Shown here: piece after piece, positions 54,895-62,360 of the stretch
How positions within the stretch are numbered: the stretch's first letter is position 1
Layout of the letters: every line of letters begins with the position of its first letter
From: Acetobacter garciniae
GTDB taxonomy: Bacteria > Pseudomonadota > Alphaproteobacteria > Acetobacterales > Acetobacteraceae
NCBI RefSeq assembly: GCF_017377735.1
Contig: NZ_JAFVMH010000001.1
Span: forward strand, 1 to 64,000
Direction: 5' to 3'
Length of the DNA stretch: 64,000 bases
Notes under the pieces: model-generated
What the model was told of the DNA's origin: nothing
The model's input: only the letters and a program-made list of their open reading frames with translations
Database searches by the model: none
Translations under genes and position numbers: made by a program

Positions 54895-55005
54895 GGTGTT
54901 CCAGGTGTTCCGGTGTTCCACTACGCTAGAAGCCTAGAGAAACTGCGGTTTTCCAGAGTGGCAGGGTGGAACACCTTGGAAAATGGCCGGTGTTCCGGGT
55001 GTTCC
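54895..55005. repeat. GGTGTTCC iteron-like array
   Basis: GGTGTTCC occurs five times on the plus strand (54895, 54904, 54912, 54989, 54998) and once inverted (GGAACACC at 54968). The first three are 8-9 bases apart. It lies between the HigA remnant and the DUF433 gene. It could be a regulator binding array for the toxin-antitoxin operon or the trace of a replication origin. Confidence 0.6.
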
Positions 55006-55197
55006 AGCATGGTTTTGGTGTGGGCGGAGGGGCGCCTGTTTTTCGGTCGGACATGCCCAACGCGCGCGTTTGCGGTTTATCTTGTAGAGAGAGAACCGTG
55101 TGATATACGCTGCGACCTGCCCGGCTTTAGAACGGGACGTGTCAGGGTGCGTTGTGGTGGCGTGTCTTTAGGCCGCTTTTGCCACAAGGAGGTGCGT

Positions 55198-55884
55198 ATG
55201 CCGGATGGCAGTAATATCATAGGCCGGGGCGTTTACCCGGTGGCTACGGCGGCTAAGCTGCTGCGTATGCCCTCCGCACGTATTCGGTCATGGGTATATG
55301 GCAATGGCTCTTCTCCGGTGCTTATATCCGATCTTCCCCCTGAAGACGGGCAGGACGCCCTCAGCTTCATCAATCTTATCGAGGTGCTGTTCCTATCTGA
55401 GTTGCGGGGGTACGGCATAAGCCTGCAATCCATTCGCGCCATGATTGAAAAAGCCCGGAAACTGATGGGCACGGAGCATCCGTTTGCTATCCGGCAATTC
55501 CACACCGATGGGAAAGCAATCTGGATAGAAACGGCTGAGGACACTGGGGACCGCCGCCTTGTCGACCTTACGGACGGCAATGGGGCCATGCTTGAGGTGC
55601 TGGAGAGAAGCTTCCGCAAGTCTGTCTCTTTCGATCAGCTTACGGGCACGGCAAGCCAGTGGCGGCCTAGTGCCGATCAGCCGCGTGTTATTCTTGATCC
55701 TGCCCGACGATTTGGCAGGCCGATTGATGGCGGCACAGGGATACCCACCGAGGTCTTGGCTGACGCCTTGCGCGCGGAGGGCGGTGACGTTGCACGGGTA
55801 GCGAAACTGTGGGAGGTGCCCACAGATGCGGTTGAGCAGGCAGCAGAGTTTGAACTGTGGATTAACCGCCGGATGGCGGCTTGA
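55198..55884 (+). CDS. DUF433/MerR-like antitoxin
   Basis: A 228-residue protein. The N-terminal MerR-like helix-turn-helix is VYPVATAAKLLRMPSARIRS followed by WVYG and INLIEVLFLSELRGYGISLQ. The C-terminal DUF433-type domain is RRFGRPIDGGTGIPTEVLAD, RVAKLWEVPTDAVEQAAEFE. Such proteins are antitoxins of PIN-like DUF5615 toxins. AAGGAGG lies 6 bases before ATG 55198 and decides the start; an upstream frame from 54913 is not coding. The stop overlaps the toxin start by 4 bases. Confidence 0.82.
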   Translation: MPDGSNIIGRGVYPVATAAKLLRMPSARIRSWVYGNGSSPVLISDLPPEDGQDALSFINLIEVLFLSELRGYGISLQSIRAMIEKARKLMGTEHPFAIRQFHTDGKAIWIETAEDTGDRRLVDLTDGNGAMLEVLERSFRKSVSFDQLTGTASQWRPSADQPRVILDPARRFGRPIDGGTGIPTEVLADALRAEGGDVARVAKLWEVPTDAVEQAAEFELWINRRMAA

Positions 55885-56294
55885 GGTTCATCTTTGATGA
55901 AAACCATCCGCCCATCATGGCGCGGGTTCTAGCTCCCTTGGCGGATATGGATGGACATGTTGTCACCTCTGTCCGTCAACTTGGCCTGGAGAGCACCAAG
56001 GACGTGGACTTGTTCCAGATGCTCGCCGATCCTGACACCAAGACAATTCTGATTACCACAGATAAGGCCATGTCACGCCGCCAGCATGAGATAGCGGCAA
56101 TCCGTGAGACTGGTGCTGTGGTCGTGCTGGGCACAAAGGCATGGAACCAGCAGAGTGATATAGTAGAGCGCGCACGGATGATGGTCTGGTGGTGGTCTAC
56201 GATCCTGCATTGCTCAATGGAGGCGGATCGCGGGTCGTTTCTGGAGTTGCCCTGGGCAAACACAGTGAAGGCGCTGAGGCGGTGGCGGGCTTGA
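55881..56294 (+). CDS. PIN-like DUF5615 toxin
   Basis: A 137-residue protein that starts MRFIFDENHPPIMARVLAPL from TTG 55881. FDEN holds the first acidic residue; a conserved Asp lies in ILITTDKAM, as in PIN-like (Mut7-C/DUF5615) RNases. The usual role is RNA cleavage held in check by the DUF433 partner. The TTG start overlaps the antitoxin stop by 4 bases, so translation is coupled and the toxin should be made in lower amount. Confidence 0.78.
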   Translation: MRFIFDENHPPIMARVLAPLADMDGHVVTSVRQLGLESTKDVDLFQMLADPDTKTILITTDKAMSRRQHEIAAIRETGAVVVLGTKAWNQQSDIVERARMMVWWWSTILHCSMEADRGSFLELPWANTVKALRRWRA

Positions 56295-56419
56295 CCCGCT
56301 CGCTTTGATTTCCCTCCGCTGGAACCACCAGAAAACAGCCATTGTTTGAAAAACTAATCAAAAGTTTGAATGTGACACGGTTTTCGGGGTTGGTCTGGTA
56401 TCCCCATAGCCGGAATTTA

Positions 56420-56644
56420 TTATGGGATTGGGAATATTTTTCCTTTTAACCAGACAGGAGGTTGTGCACTTAATAGATGATAATTCATGTCTGAATCTGG
56501 GCTCAATTCAATAAAACAATCCCCGTCCGAATTGCGTGCAGGAGAAGAAAATCTCCAACAAATTCTTTTTCCTTCATTTAGAGATGAAACGATTTTATCA
56601 AAATCTTTTATACTTCTGCATACTACCCTGTATTTAGACCACAT
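56420..56644 (-). CDS. hypothetical protein behind XRE fragment
   Basis: A 74-residue protein (MWSKYRVVCRSIKDFDKIVS... ending GKIFPIP). I do not recognise it. Its ATG lies one base after the stop of a fragment of an XRE gene (56646-56745), which suggests it was once translated behind a second XRE regulator. AT-rich relative to the backbone. Confidence 0.5.
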   Translation of the reverse strand: MWSKYRVVCRSIKDFDKIVSSLNEGKRICWRFSSPARNSDGDCFIELSPDSDMNYHLLSAQPPVWLKGKIFPIP

Positions 56645-56645
56645 T

Positions 56646-56745
56646 TTACTTTTTCCCTTTCCTCAACCTAACCCCAGCCCCACCACCATTCTCAGCGATG
56701 AACTCGACCCCTGCGGCCTCTAGGGCTGTGCGGATTGAGAGGTGA
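56646..56745 (-). pseudogene. fragment of a second XRE-type regulator
   Basis: The frame ending in TAA at 56646-56648 reads LSIRTALEAAGVEFIAENGG followed by GAGVRLRKGKK. It repeats the middle of the intact XRE protein next door (SALEAAGVEFIAENGGGAGV then RLRKEY) with about 80 percent DNA identity by eye. The helix-turn-helix part is missing. It begins right after the intact gene's stop. Confidence 0.65.
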
Positions 56746-56747
56746 GT

Positions 56748-57254
56748 TCAATGCTGCGGGAGCCCAAACACGAGACGAAGTTCGTTGTCCTCATAAATGC
56801 TGTCTGCGTTGGGTAATTGAATGCGAGCGTATTTGACATCACCGACGTCTAGGTTCGTTTTCACCCATTCAAGTGCAGATTTTATGTCTGGAAATTCAAG
56901 TCGTTTAATATGTCCTATGCTTTTAGGTGTCTTTATAGGCTGAGTCAGCGGACGACTACTCACAATTACTTCTACTGGACCAAAGTCAGGCCTGCGTCGT
57001 TCTTCACTCATCTGCCTGTATTCCTTCCTTAGTCGCACACCAGCACCGCCGCCATTTTCAGCGATGAATTCAACGCCTGCGGCCTCCAGGGCGCTGCGGA
57101 TGGCGGAGAGGGTGCGGGGGTGAGGTGATCGCTTTCCAGATTCAAAATCAGCCAGCGTAGCGACGGCTACTTGTGATGCCTCGGCCAATTCGTTGCGCGT
57201 CATACGGAGCATGGCCCGAGCCCCGAGGCATTGTTCAGATGTTATATCTGACAT
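56748..57254 (-). CDS. XRE family regulator with unusual C-terminal extension
   Basis: A 168-residue protein. Residues 10-60 are an XRE helix-turn-helix (RAMLRMTRNELAEASQVAVA, TLADFESGKRSPHPRTLSAI), followed by the common EAAGVEFIAENGGGAGVRLR ending. Most relatives stop soon after this; here 90 more residues follow (MSEERRRPDFGPVEVIVSSR... ALEWVKTNLDVGDVKYARIQ). The tail begins with Met and may be a fused second gene. It likely represses island genes. Confidence 0.75.
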   Translation of the reverse strand: MSDITSEQCLGARAMLRMTRNELAEASQVAVATLADFESGKRSPHPRTLSAIRSALEAAGVEFIAENGGGAGVRLRKEYRQMSEERRRPDFGPVEVIVSSRPLTQPIKTPKSIGHIKRLEFPDIKSALEWVKTNLDVGDVKYARIQLPNADSIYEDNELRLVFGLPQH

Positions 57255-57382
57255 TAGTTCTCACGCTTGACTTCATTCAATATCAGTCTTTATAACTGAC
57301 TTCGGCTGAAACGCCAAGCGGCCCGCTTTGGAAGGTGAGATTTCCAGAGCAGGCCTAACCACAGACTTGAGGACACAAGCCA

Positions 57383-57562
57383 ATGGCTAAACACGCCCAT
57401 AGCGTACGGGCTCGCACCTGTACATTCATTTATTCTCCCATCTGGGGCAATCTGCCCTCTCTCCTTGTTCCAATCCTCGTCGTCCTCGCCATTATCTGGC
57501 TGGCAACGCCTGACCCTGTTGCGTCCGGTCATGCTGCATTGGCGCTGGAGGTCGTGCGATGA
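57383..57562 (+). CDS. 59-residue single-pass membrane protein
   Basis: A small protein (MAKHAHSVRARTCTFIYSPI...) with one membrane helix (LPSLLVPILVVLAIIWLATP). GAGG lies about 9 bases before ATG 57383. Its stop overlaps the next start by 4 bases. It is the first of a chain of four coupled small genes. Function unknown. Confidence 0.6.
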   Translation: MAKHAHSVRARTCTFIYSPIWGNLPSLLVPILVVLAIIWLATPDPVASGHAALALEVVR

Positions 57563-57810
57563 GCCCGCTTGAACGCGCAGCCCACGCTTTTAAATGGCAG
57601 GTTGACCATCAGCGCCGCGTGGCTGTGGTCTGTGATGCCGTGACCGATTACCTGGCTAACAAGACCGGAGGGCCGGACGAACGGGACGCCGATATTTGCG
57701 GTGGGGTGGTGCTGTTTCTAGCTGCCTATATCCGGCACGGGGCAGATGTGGCCGCAGAAGACGCTGCACATGCTGACGGCACGACACTCCAGCGGGGAGG
57801 TGCGGCATGA
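57559..57810 (+). CDS. small hypothetical protein of coupled chain
   Basis: An 83-residue soluble protein (MSPLERAAHAFKWQVDHQRR...) with an Ala-rich helical C terminus. Both ends overlap neighbours by 4 bases (ATGA). Not recognised. Confidence 0.6.
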   Translation: MSPLERAAHAFKWQVDHQRRVAVVCDAVTDYLANKTGGPDERDADICGGVVLFLAAYIRHGADVAAEDAAHADGTTLQRGGAA

Positions 57811-58067
57811 CCAGCCCCATTCAAGCTGCAACCATTGCTGCCCTCAGTTCTGACCGATGCTGCTGGAAGGAACCGACGCTCGACGCGGGCCTGCCGCATA
57901 GCCGCCGTTTTACCAGGGCTTTCCGCAAAATCGCCCGGACACGCGCACGCACGCTCAAGGACCTGCAATGCAAGGCCCGGCTAATCCTGCTGACCACAGA
58001 TGTGCCGGACAGCATGGAGGCCAGCTTGGCCCGCGATGTGCTGGCGTTCACGGGAGGGCGACCATGA
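57807..58067 (+). CDS. small basic hypothetical protein
   Basis: An 86-residue basic protein; RRFTRAFRKIARTRARTLKD is strongly positive and may touch nucleic acid. It overlaps the genes on both sides by 4 bases. Not recognised. Confidence 0.6.
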   Translation: MTSPIQAATIAALSSDRCCWKEPTLDAGLPHSRRFTRAFRKIARTRARTLKDLQCKARLILLTTDVPDSMEASLARDVLAFTGGRP

Positions 58068-58315
58068 GCCAGAAGCAGACTTTTGCGCCACATCAGCGCA
58101 AAAGTCCCGTGGCGACACCTGACCGGCTGGCCGTTGTGCAGACCGCAAGCTGGGAATTGAGCGCCATTTCCACCTGCCTATCAGCCATGGGGCGTGAGCT
58201 TATTCACGCGCCGGAGGCTGGACGACGCTTGCCTGATTCGACCGGGAACGCAGTGGAATGGCTTGCTGCTGAGATCGAGCGCCGGTGCGCGCTGATTGAT
58301 GAGGTGTTGTCGTGA
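58064..58315 (+). CDS. small hypothetical protein, last of coupled chain
   Basis: An 83-residue protein (MSQKQTFAPHQRKSPVATPD...) with a helical C-terminal half ending CALIDEVLS. It overlaps the previous gene by 4 bases. Beyond its stop the sequence changes to the repeat/hairpin block. Confidence 0.6.
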   Translation: MSQKQTFAPHQRKSPVATPDRLAVVQTASWELSAISTCLSAMGRELIHAPEAGRRLPDSTGNAVEWLAAEIERRCALIDEVLS

Positions 58316-58821
58316 TTTTTTGGAACATAAAAAGAACGAAGTCGCACAACTCATTGAAAAACGGTGCATTTGACAGCCGGTACCCTTTTCGGGTAGGTTT
58401 TTGTCATCCTCGCGAGATGCGTGTCTGGGTGCCGCTAGGTTCTTTTGGGCTTGTCGCTTGGACCCCTTTCCGGTATAAAAAACACCATCATCGCAAGATG
58501 TGTGTTCAGCACAGCGCCGGTTATTCGGGCTGCGTTTTTTTGTTTCCCGAAATCTCAGGTTTTGCCGGCAACGGATGGTCGAAAGATCAGCCGGGCTCTG
58601 TGTGCATCTGGAAGCACCAAGGGCTTGCGCATCGGGCGCAGTTTCAGTATAAAAACCACTACAATCTCACGATTTGTGTTCAGCGCGGTTCTGCCCTAGG
58701 GCAGCCGCGCTTTTTTTGTATCCAGAAAACAAGAATGACGCCCTCGGAACCGTGTGACCCGCTCAGGATCACGCGCGCTTTCGCGCGTCTGCATGGAGAC
58801 CTCAATGACGGATGTTTCTGA
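58312..58821 (+). CDS. doubtful open frame across the RNA-like block
   Basis: A GTG-started frame of 169 codons overlaps the previous stop by 4 bases and stays open through the tandem promoter/hairpin block, ending inside alpA. The predicted protein is Cys/His/Phe-rich with loose repeats (MCVQHSAGYSGCVFLFP, ICVQRGSALGQPRFFCI). P4-type islands encode Ash-like small proteins in such places, so a coding role cannot be excluded. I favour the RNA reading of this stretch. Confidence 0.25.
   Translation: MIFWNIKRTKSHNSLKNGAFDSRYPFRVGFCHPREMRVWVPLGSFGLVAWTPFRYKKHHHRKMCVQHSAGYSGCVFLFPEISGFAGNGWSKDQPGSVCIWKHQGLAHRAQFQYKNHYNLTICVQRGSALGQPRFFCIQKTRMTPSEPCDPLRITRAFARLHGDLNDGCF
58370..58455 (+). ncRNA. 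candidate small RNA unit 1 (degenerate)
   Basis: TTGACA (58370-58375) and TAGGTT (58394-58399) are 18 bases apart. The spacer contains the hairpin TACCC-ttttc-GGGTA. The predicted transcript starts near the CATCCTCGCGAGATG stem, as in the next two units. No clear T-run terminator is seen. Confidence 0.4.
58451..58541 (+). ncRNA. candidate small RNA unit 2 with promoter and terminator
   Basis: Promoter TTGTCG (58451-58456), 17-base spacer, TATAAA (58474-58479). The predicted RNA has a CATC...GATG stem, the conserved TGTGTTCAGC and a terminator hairpin (58512-58532) followed by seven T (58535-58541). The transcript would be about 55 bases. Confidence 0.6.
58625..58717 (+). ncRNA. candidate small RNA unit 3 with promoter and terminator
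   Basis: Promoter TTGCGC (58625-58630), exactly 17-base spacer, TATAAA (58648-58653). The RNA repeats unit 2: an AATC...GATT stem where unit 2 has CATC...GATG (compensating changes), TGTGTTCAGC, then a perfect terminator GCGCGG-tt-CTGCCC-ta-GGGCAG-CCGCGC (58683-58710) and seven T (58711-58717). Confidence 0.65.
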
Positions 58822-59041
58822 AAGCCCAGTTTTTTCTCAGGAGACACGTGCGGCTTTACCCCTGCTGGTTTGTATCAACCGTGCTCCGGGCGTTTTTGGC
58901 ATATCGAAGTCGCACATCTACCGTATTGGAAAAAATGGAGATGTCACGCTGAAGAAAATGGGCAGCAGGACCATGGTCGTGACAGAGACCATGTTGGCTT
59001 ATATCGAGAGCTTGCAGCCGATGACCCCGAGCAATCCCTAA
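58805..59041 (+). CDS. AlpA-like DNA-binding protein
   Basis: A 78-residue protein with an AlpA/excisionase-type winged helix: CINRAPGVFGISKSHIYRIG followed by KNGDVTLKKMGSRTMV. AlpA of P4-like islands activates integrase or excision genes. GGAG lies 7 bases before ATG 58805, which decides the start. It lies just after the small-RNA block and just before a terminator, so it may be a separate short transcript. Confidence 0.75.
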   Translation: MTDVSESPVFSQETRAALPLLVCINRAPGVFGISKSHIYRIGKNGDVTLKKMGSRTMVVTETMLAYIESLQPMTPSNP

Positions 59042-59080
59042 AAAGAAACCGCCAGCCTGAGAACAGACTGACGGCTCCTG

Positions 59081-59105
59081 AAACCCCTCACCCAAGGGGG
59101 TTTTT
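59081..59105 (+). terminator. intrinsic terminator after alpA
   Basis: AACCCC and GGGGGTT arms flank a short loop, followed by TTTTT. It lies 40 bases after the alpA stop. Confidence 0.65.
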
Positions 59106-59165
59106 GATACCACGGGTATTCGTCAGGTACAACTGTTATCTCAGGCAAGTAATGGAGAAGTTTTC

Positions 59166-60035
59166 ATGAGCACGCAAAAGCGTGAACGCTCCCGGCTTGC
59201 CGTCTTGCTGCCAGAACCGGTGGTCACGTCCGGCAAGAACGCGCCGGAGGGCATTGTTTCGGACGGTATTATTGACTGGGACTTTGTTCTGCATATGTGG
59301 GTGCAGCCCATGAGCAGCGATACCGGCAGGGTCTATGCTCCCTGTGTCGTGTTTCTAGACGATACCTGGGTGATGATCGGCCCGGTCGGGACGCTCGATG
59401 CTGCCCGCCAGCTTTGCTACCGCTGGTCGGCCCTGCATGATAGGGCTGTTCGTGACCAGACGCGGTCGCCTGTTCCCCTGCCGATCGCGCATGAAGGAAG
59501 TGTGGTTGATATCATGCCTGCCGAGTTGCCAGGCACGTTGCCGGGCGATCCGTGGGTCTTTAACGAAACCGAGAGGCGCTTCCGGCTTGACCTTATCAAG
59601 CTTGGTGTCGATCTGGCCAATAGCGCTGGAGGGTGGTCTCTGGATGCGCGTATTGCGCAGATTGATGCCAGTTTACGGGAGGTCTCCGGCACTTTTCGGT
59701 CCAGTGGTGTCGTCCAACCCCATTTGGCAAGGGCTTATCTTGCAAAGGCACGGGAGGCCGCCGTGTTCTGGGCGACCGAACTTCAGGCCGTCGATGATGC
59801 CGAGGTCGAGACACCCGAGGATATGGCCCGCAGCTTTGTGGATGACATCCGCAAGGGCGGCATTACCTTCGCGGATGCGTATGAACATCTGACCCAGCAC
59901 TTCACGTACCTGTACGGCGACATACTGAACACGGACGGTTCGGTTTTTGCTGGGCGGCAGGCTTATGCCAGGCGGGCAATCGAGGCCGGGCACGCGCGTC
60001 TTCTGTATTTCTTCAGCCAGGTTGCAGAGCTATGA
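59166..60035 (+). CDS. hypothetical protein of the replication operon
   Basis: A 289-residue protein I do not recognise. The middle (IIDWDFVLHMWVQPMSSDTG, PCVVFLDDTWVMIGPVGTLD) is mixed beta; the C-terminal half is helical (LARAYLAKAREAAVFWATEL). GGAGAAG lies before ATG 59166. The stop overlaps the Prim-Pol start by 4 bases, so it is part of the replication operon. It might be a replication accessory factor or a regulator. Confidence 0.65.
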   Translation: MSTQKRERSRLAVLLPEPVVTSGKNAPEGIVSDGIIDWDFVLHMWVQPMSSDTGRVYAPCVVFLDDTWVMIGPVGTLDAARQLCYRWSALHDRAVRDQTRSPVPLPIAHEGSVVDIMPAELPGTLPGDPWVFNETERRFRLDLIKLGVDLANSAGGWSLDARIAQIDASLREVSGTFRSSGVVQPHLARAYLAKAREAAVFWATELQAVDDAEVETPEDMARSFVDDIRKGGITFADAYEHLTQHFTYLYGDILNTDGSVFAGRQAYARRAIEAGHARLLYFFSQVAEL

Positions 60036-60841
60036 GCGCGGCCCTCGATCAGACCCACGTTCCGTCACCTGGGAATCCGGTGGCGGCCTGTGCGCAGAAG
60101 CTGACCCGTCATGGGCTCAAGGTCTTTCCCTGCCAGCAGGACAAGCGCCCTACCTGCAAGTGGGGGGAACTGGCTACCAACTGCCCCCAAAGCGTTCCCA
60201 TGCTCTGGCGCACCTACCCAGGCCCGCTCATTGGCGTGGTGACCGGGGCGGCATCGGGCTTCGATGTGCTGGATCTGGACTGGGGCAAGGGGGGCGATGA
60301 CTTCTACCAGGAGCATTGCACCCGCCTGACCGGCACCCGCACGCATCGGACCCGCTCCGGCGGGCTGCACTTGCTGTTCAAGCACCGTGAAGGCATGCGC
60401 AACAGCGCCAGCCGGATCGCGCCCGGCGTGGATGTGCGCGCAGATGGTGGGTACGTCATCTGGTGGCCCGCCGAGGGGTTGGAGATTGTCGATCGCAGCC
60501 CCGCCCAGCAATGGCCTGCCTGGCTGGTGGAACTGTCCCAGCCCCCTTTGCCGCCCAAGGCGGATCTGGAGCGTGTGGAAGGCGGTCTGAGGGACGCTGA
60601 TCGCTACGTGCAGGGCGCTGTGCGCGATGCCGTGCGTGCGATTGTCAGCGCCCCACAAGGCAGGCGCAACGACACCCTGAACGCCGAGACCTATGGCCTG
60701 GCCCGCTTCATCCCGGGTGGGCATCTGAGCACGGCACAGATTGCCGAGGCCATGGCCGCCGCCGGGCTGCAGGCTGGGCTCAACCAGCGCGAAATCGAGA
60801 AGACTATTGCGTCCGCCCTGCGGGCAAGGATGGGCGGATGA
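60032..60841 (+). CDS. bifunctional DNA primase/polymerase (Prim-Pol)
   Basis: A 269-residue AEP-family Prim-Pol. FDVLDLDWGKGGDDF contains the DxD metal motif, THRTRSGGLHLLFKH the second motif, and GVDVRADGGYVIWWPA the third with a further acidic residue. Such proteins make primers or short DNA for satellite and plasmid replication. The N terminus has a LTRHGLKVFPCQQDKRPTCK segment typical of the family. It is coupled by 4-base overlaps to both neighbours. Confidence 0.88.
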   Translation: MSAALDQTHVPSPGNPVAACAQKLTRHGLKVFPCQQDKRPTCKWGELATNCPQSVPMLWRTYPGPLIGVVTGAASGFDVLDLDWGKGGDDFYQEHCTRLTGTRTHRTRSGGLHLLFKHREGMRNSASRIAPGVDVRADGGYVIWWPAEGLEIVDRSPAQQWPAWLVELSQPPLPPKADLERVEGGLRDADRYVQGAVRDAVRAIVSAPQGRRNDTLNAETYGLARFIPGGHLSTAQIAEAMAAAGLQAGLNQREIEKTIASALRARMGG

Positions 60842-62232
60842 CGGACAATGTCGATATTGAAACCGCCGTCCGCCAGGGGCTGAGGCAGGCCCAGAACGTG
60901 CCCGGCAGCAACAACTATGCCCTGCTGACCGAACACGGCATGGCTGCGGCCTTTACCGAACGGTACCGGGATGCCCTCCGCTACGATCACAAGGTGGGGC
61001 GCTGGTTCCTGTGGACTGGCACGCATTGGGAGGAAGACAGCAAAAGCCGCGCCTTCAGCTACGCCCGCGAACTGGTGGCCGAGGCCAACCGGAACAGCGA
61101 ATTCAAGGAACAGGCCATTACCGGCAAGGCATCTTTCTGTGGCGGGGTGGAGCGGTTTGCCCGTGCGGATCCGGCGCATGCGGTCATGCCGGAGGACTGG
61201 GACAGGGACCCGTATCTGCTGGCAACGCCGGGTGGGACGGTCAACCTGCGTACGGGGGACCTGCTGCCCGCAGACCCGGCAGCCATGATGACACGCCTGA
61301 CTGCCGTTGCACCGGAACGGGCGCCATGCCCGCGCTGGGAACAGTTCCTGCATGAGACCACGAACGGGGATGCCGAGCTGATCGGTTTTCTCAAGCGCTG
61401 GTGCGGTTATTGCCTGACAGGGGACACGCGCGAACACGCCCTGCTGTTCGGCTATGGCCCGGGTGGGAACGGCAAAAGCGTATTTCTCAACACCGTATCG
61501 CGCATCATGGGCAATTACGCCACGGTCGCGGCAATGGACACGTTCACAGCCAGCCAGGGTGATCGTCACCCAACGGACCTTGCCATGTTGCGTGGCGCGC
61601 GCCTGGTCACGGCGTCGGAAACGGAGGAGGGCAGGGCATGGGCCGAAAGCCGTATCAAGCAGATGACTGGGGGTGACGCCATCACGGCCCGTTTCATGCG
61701 CCAGGACTTCTTCACCTTCCAGCCCCAGTTCAAGCTGACCATCGTGGGCAACCACAAGCCCGTGCTCAAGAACGTGGACGATGCCGCCCGCCGCCGGTTC
61801 AACATCGTGCCCTTCATCCATAAGCCTCGCAACCCCGACAGGGAACTGGAAGACAGGCTCCAGGAGGAATGGCCCGGCATCCTGCACTGGATGATCCAGG
61901 GGTGCCTTGAATGGCAGCGCGAAGGAATGCCCCGCCCGACCGTGGTGCAGGAGGCAACGGCCGAGTATTTCGAGGCACAGGACACATTCGGCCAGTGGTT
62001 GACGGAGCGCTGCATTCTCGACCCCAGCCTTGAGACGAAACCCAACATGCTGCTCAAGGACTTTCAGGAATGGTGCCGCAGCAACGGGGAGCCCGAGAGC
62101 GACAACAAACGCATGCGGGGGATGCTGGAGCGGACGAACGGCGTTCGTTATATCAAGACACGCGGCGTTCGGGCTGTGCGCGGTATTGGCCTCAAGCCGC
62201 CTTCTTCAGAGCAAAAACGATGGATGGATTAA
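60838..62232 (+). CDS. phage/plasmid primase-type helicase, P4 family (SF3)
   Basis: A 464-residue D5_N/SF3 helicase. N-terminal D5 domain: RYDHKVGRWFLWTGTHWEED. Walker A is GYGPGGNGKSVFLN, Walker B region LVTASETEEGRAW, and KLTIVGNHKPVLKNVDDAAR is the sensor segment (motif C). This is the replicative helicase of P4-like satellites; the primase activity is here in the separate Prim-Pol. An inverted repeat follows 4 bases after the stop. Confidence 0.9.
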   Translation: MTDNVDIETAVRQGLRQAQNVPGSNNYALLTEHGMAAAFTERYRDALRYDHKVGRWFLWTGTHWEEDSKSRAFSYARELVAEANRNSEFKEQAITGKASFCGGVERFARADPAHAVMPEDWDRDPYLLATPGGTVNLRTGDLLPADPAAMMTRLTAVAPERAPCPRWEQFLHETTNGDAELIGFLKRWCGYCLTGDTREHALLFGYGPGGNGKSVFLNTVSRIMGNYATVAAMDTFTASQGDRHPTDLAMLRGARLVTASETEEGRAWAESRIKQMTGGDAITARFMRQDFFTFQPQFKLTIVGNHKPVLKNVDDAARRRFNIVPFIHKPRNPDRELEDRLQEEWPGILHWMIQGCLEWQREGMPRPTVVQEATAEYFEAQDTFGQWLTERCILDPSLETKPNMLLKDFQEWCRSNGEPESDNKRMRGMLERTNGVRYIKTRGVRAVRGIGLKPPSSEQKRWMD

Positions 62233-62235
62233 ACG

Positions 62236-62322
62236 GGGGGCAGGGTGGGGCAGGGTCCGATCCTTGGTGCCCATGTGCGCGCGTATGAAAACTAGGACGG
62301 GACCCTGCCCCACCCTGCCCCC
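62236..62322. repeat. perfect 23-bp inverted repeat after the helicase gene
   Basis: Two perfect 23-base arms lie at 62236-62258 and 62300-62322, with a 41-base loop. Each arm has the direct repeat GGGGCAGGGT twice. It is too long and too far from a T-run for a simple terminator. It could be a replication origin (compare P4 ori/crr iterons near the alpha gene) or a strong transcription roadblock. Confidence 0.7.
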
Positions 62323-62360
62323 ACCGGAGAGAAACCAAAATTTACAGTGATGAGTGGATC

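Noticed and set aside
54895..55005. CRISPR array
   Set aside because: Repeats are only 8 bases, spacing is irregular, one is inverted and no cas genes are present.
54913..55197. N-terminal extension of the DUF433 antitoxin
   Set aside because: The stretch is made of GGTGTTCC repeats and a perfect ribosome site precedes ATG 55198.
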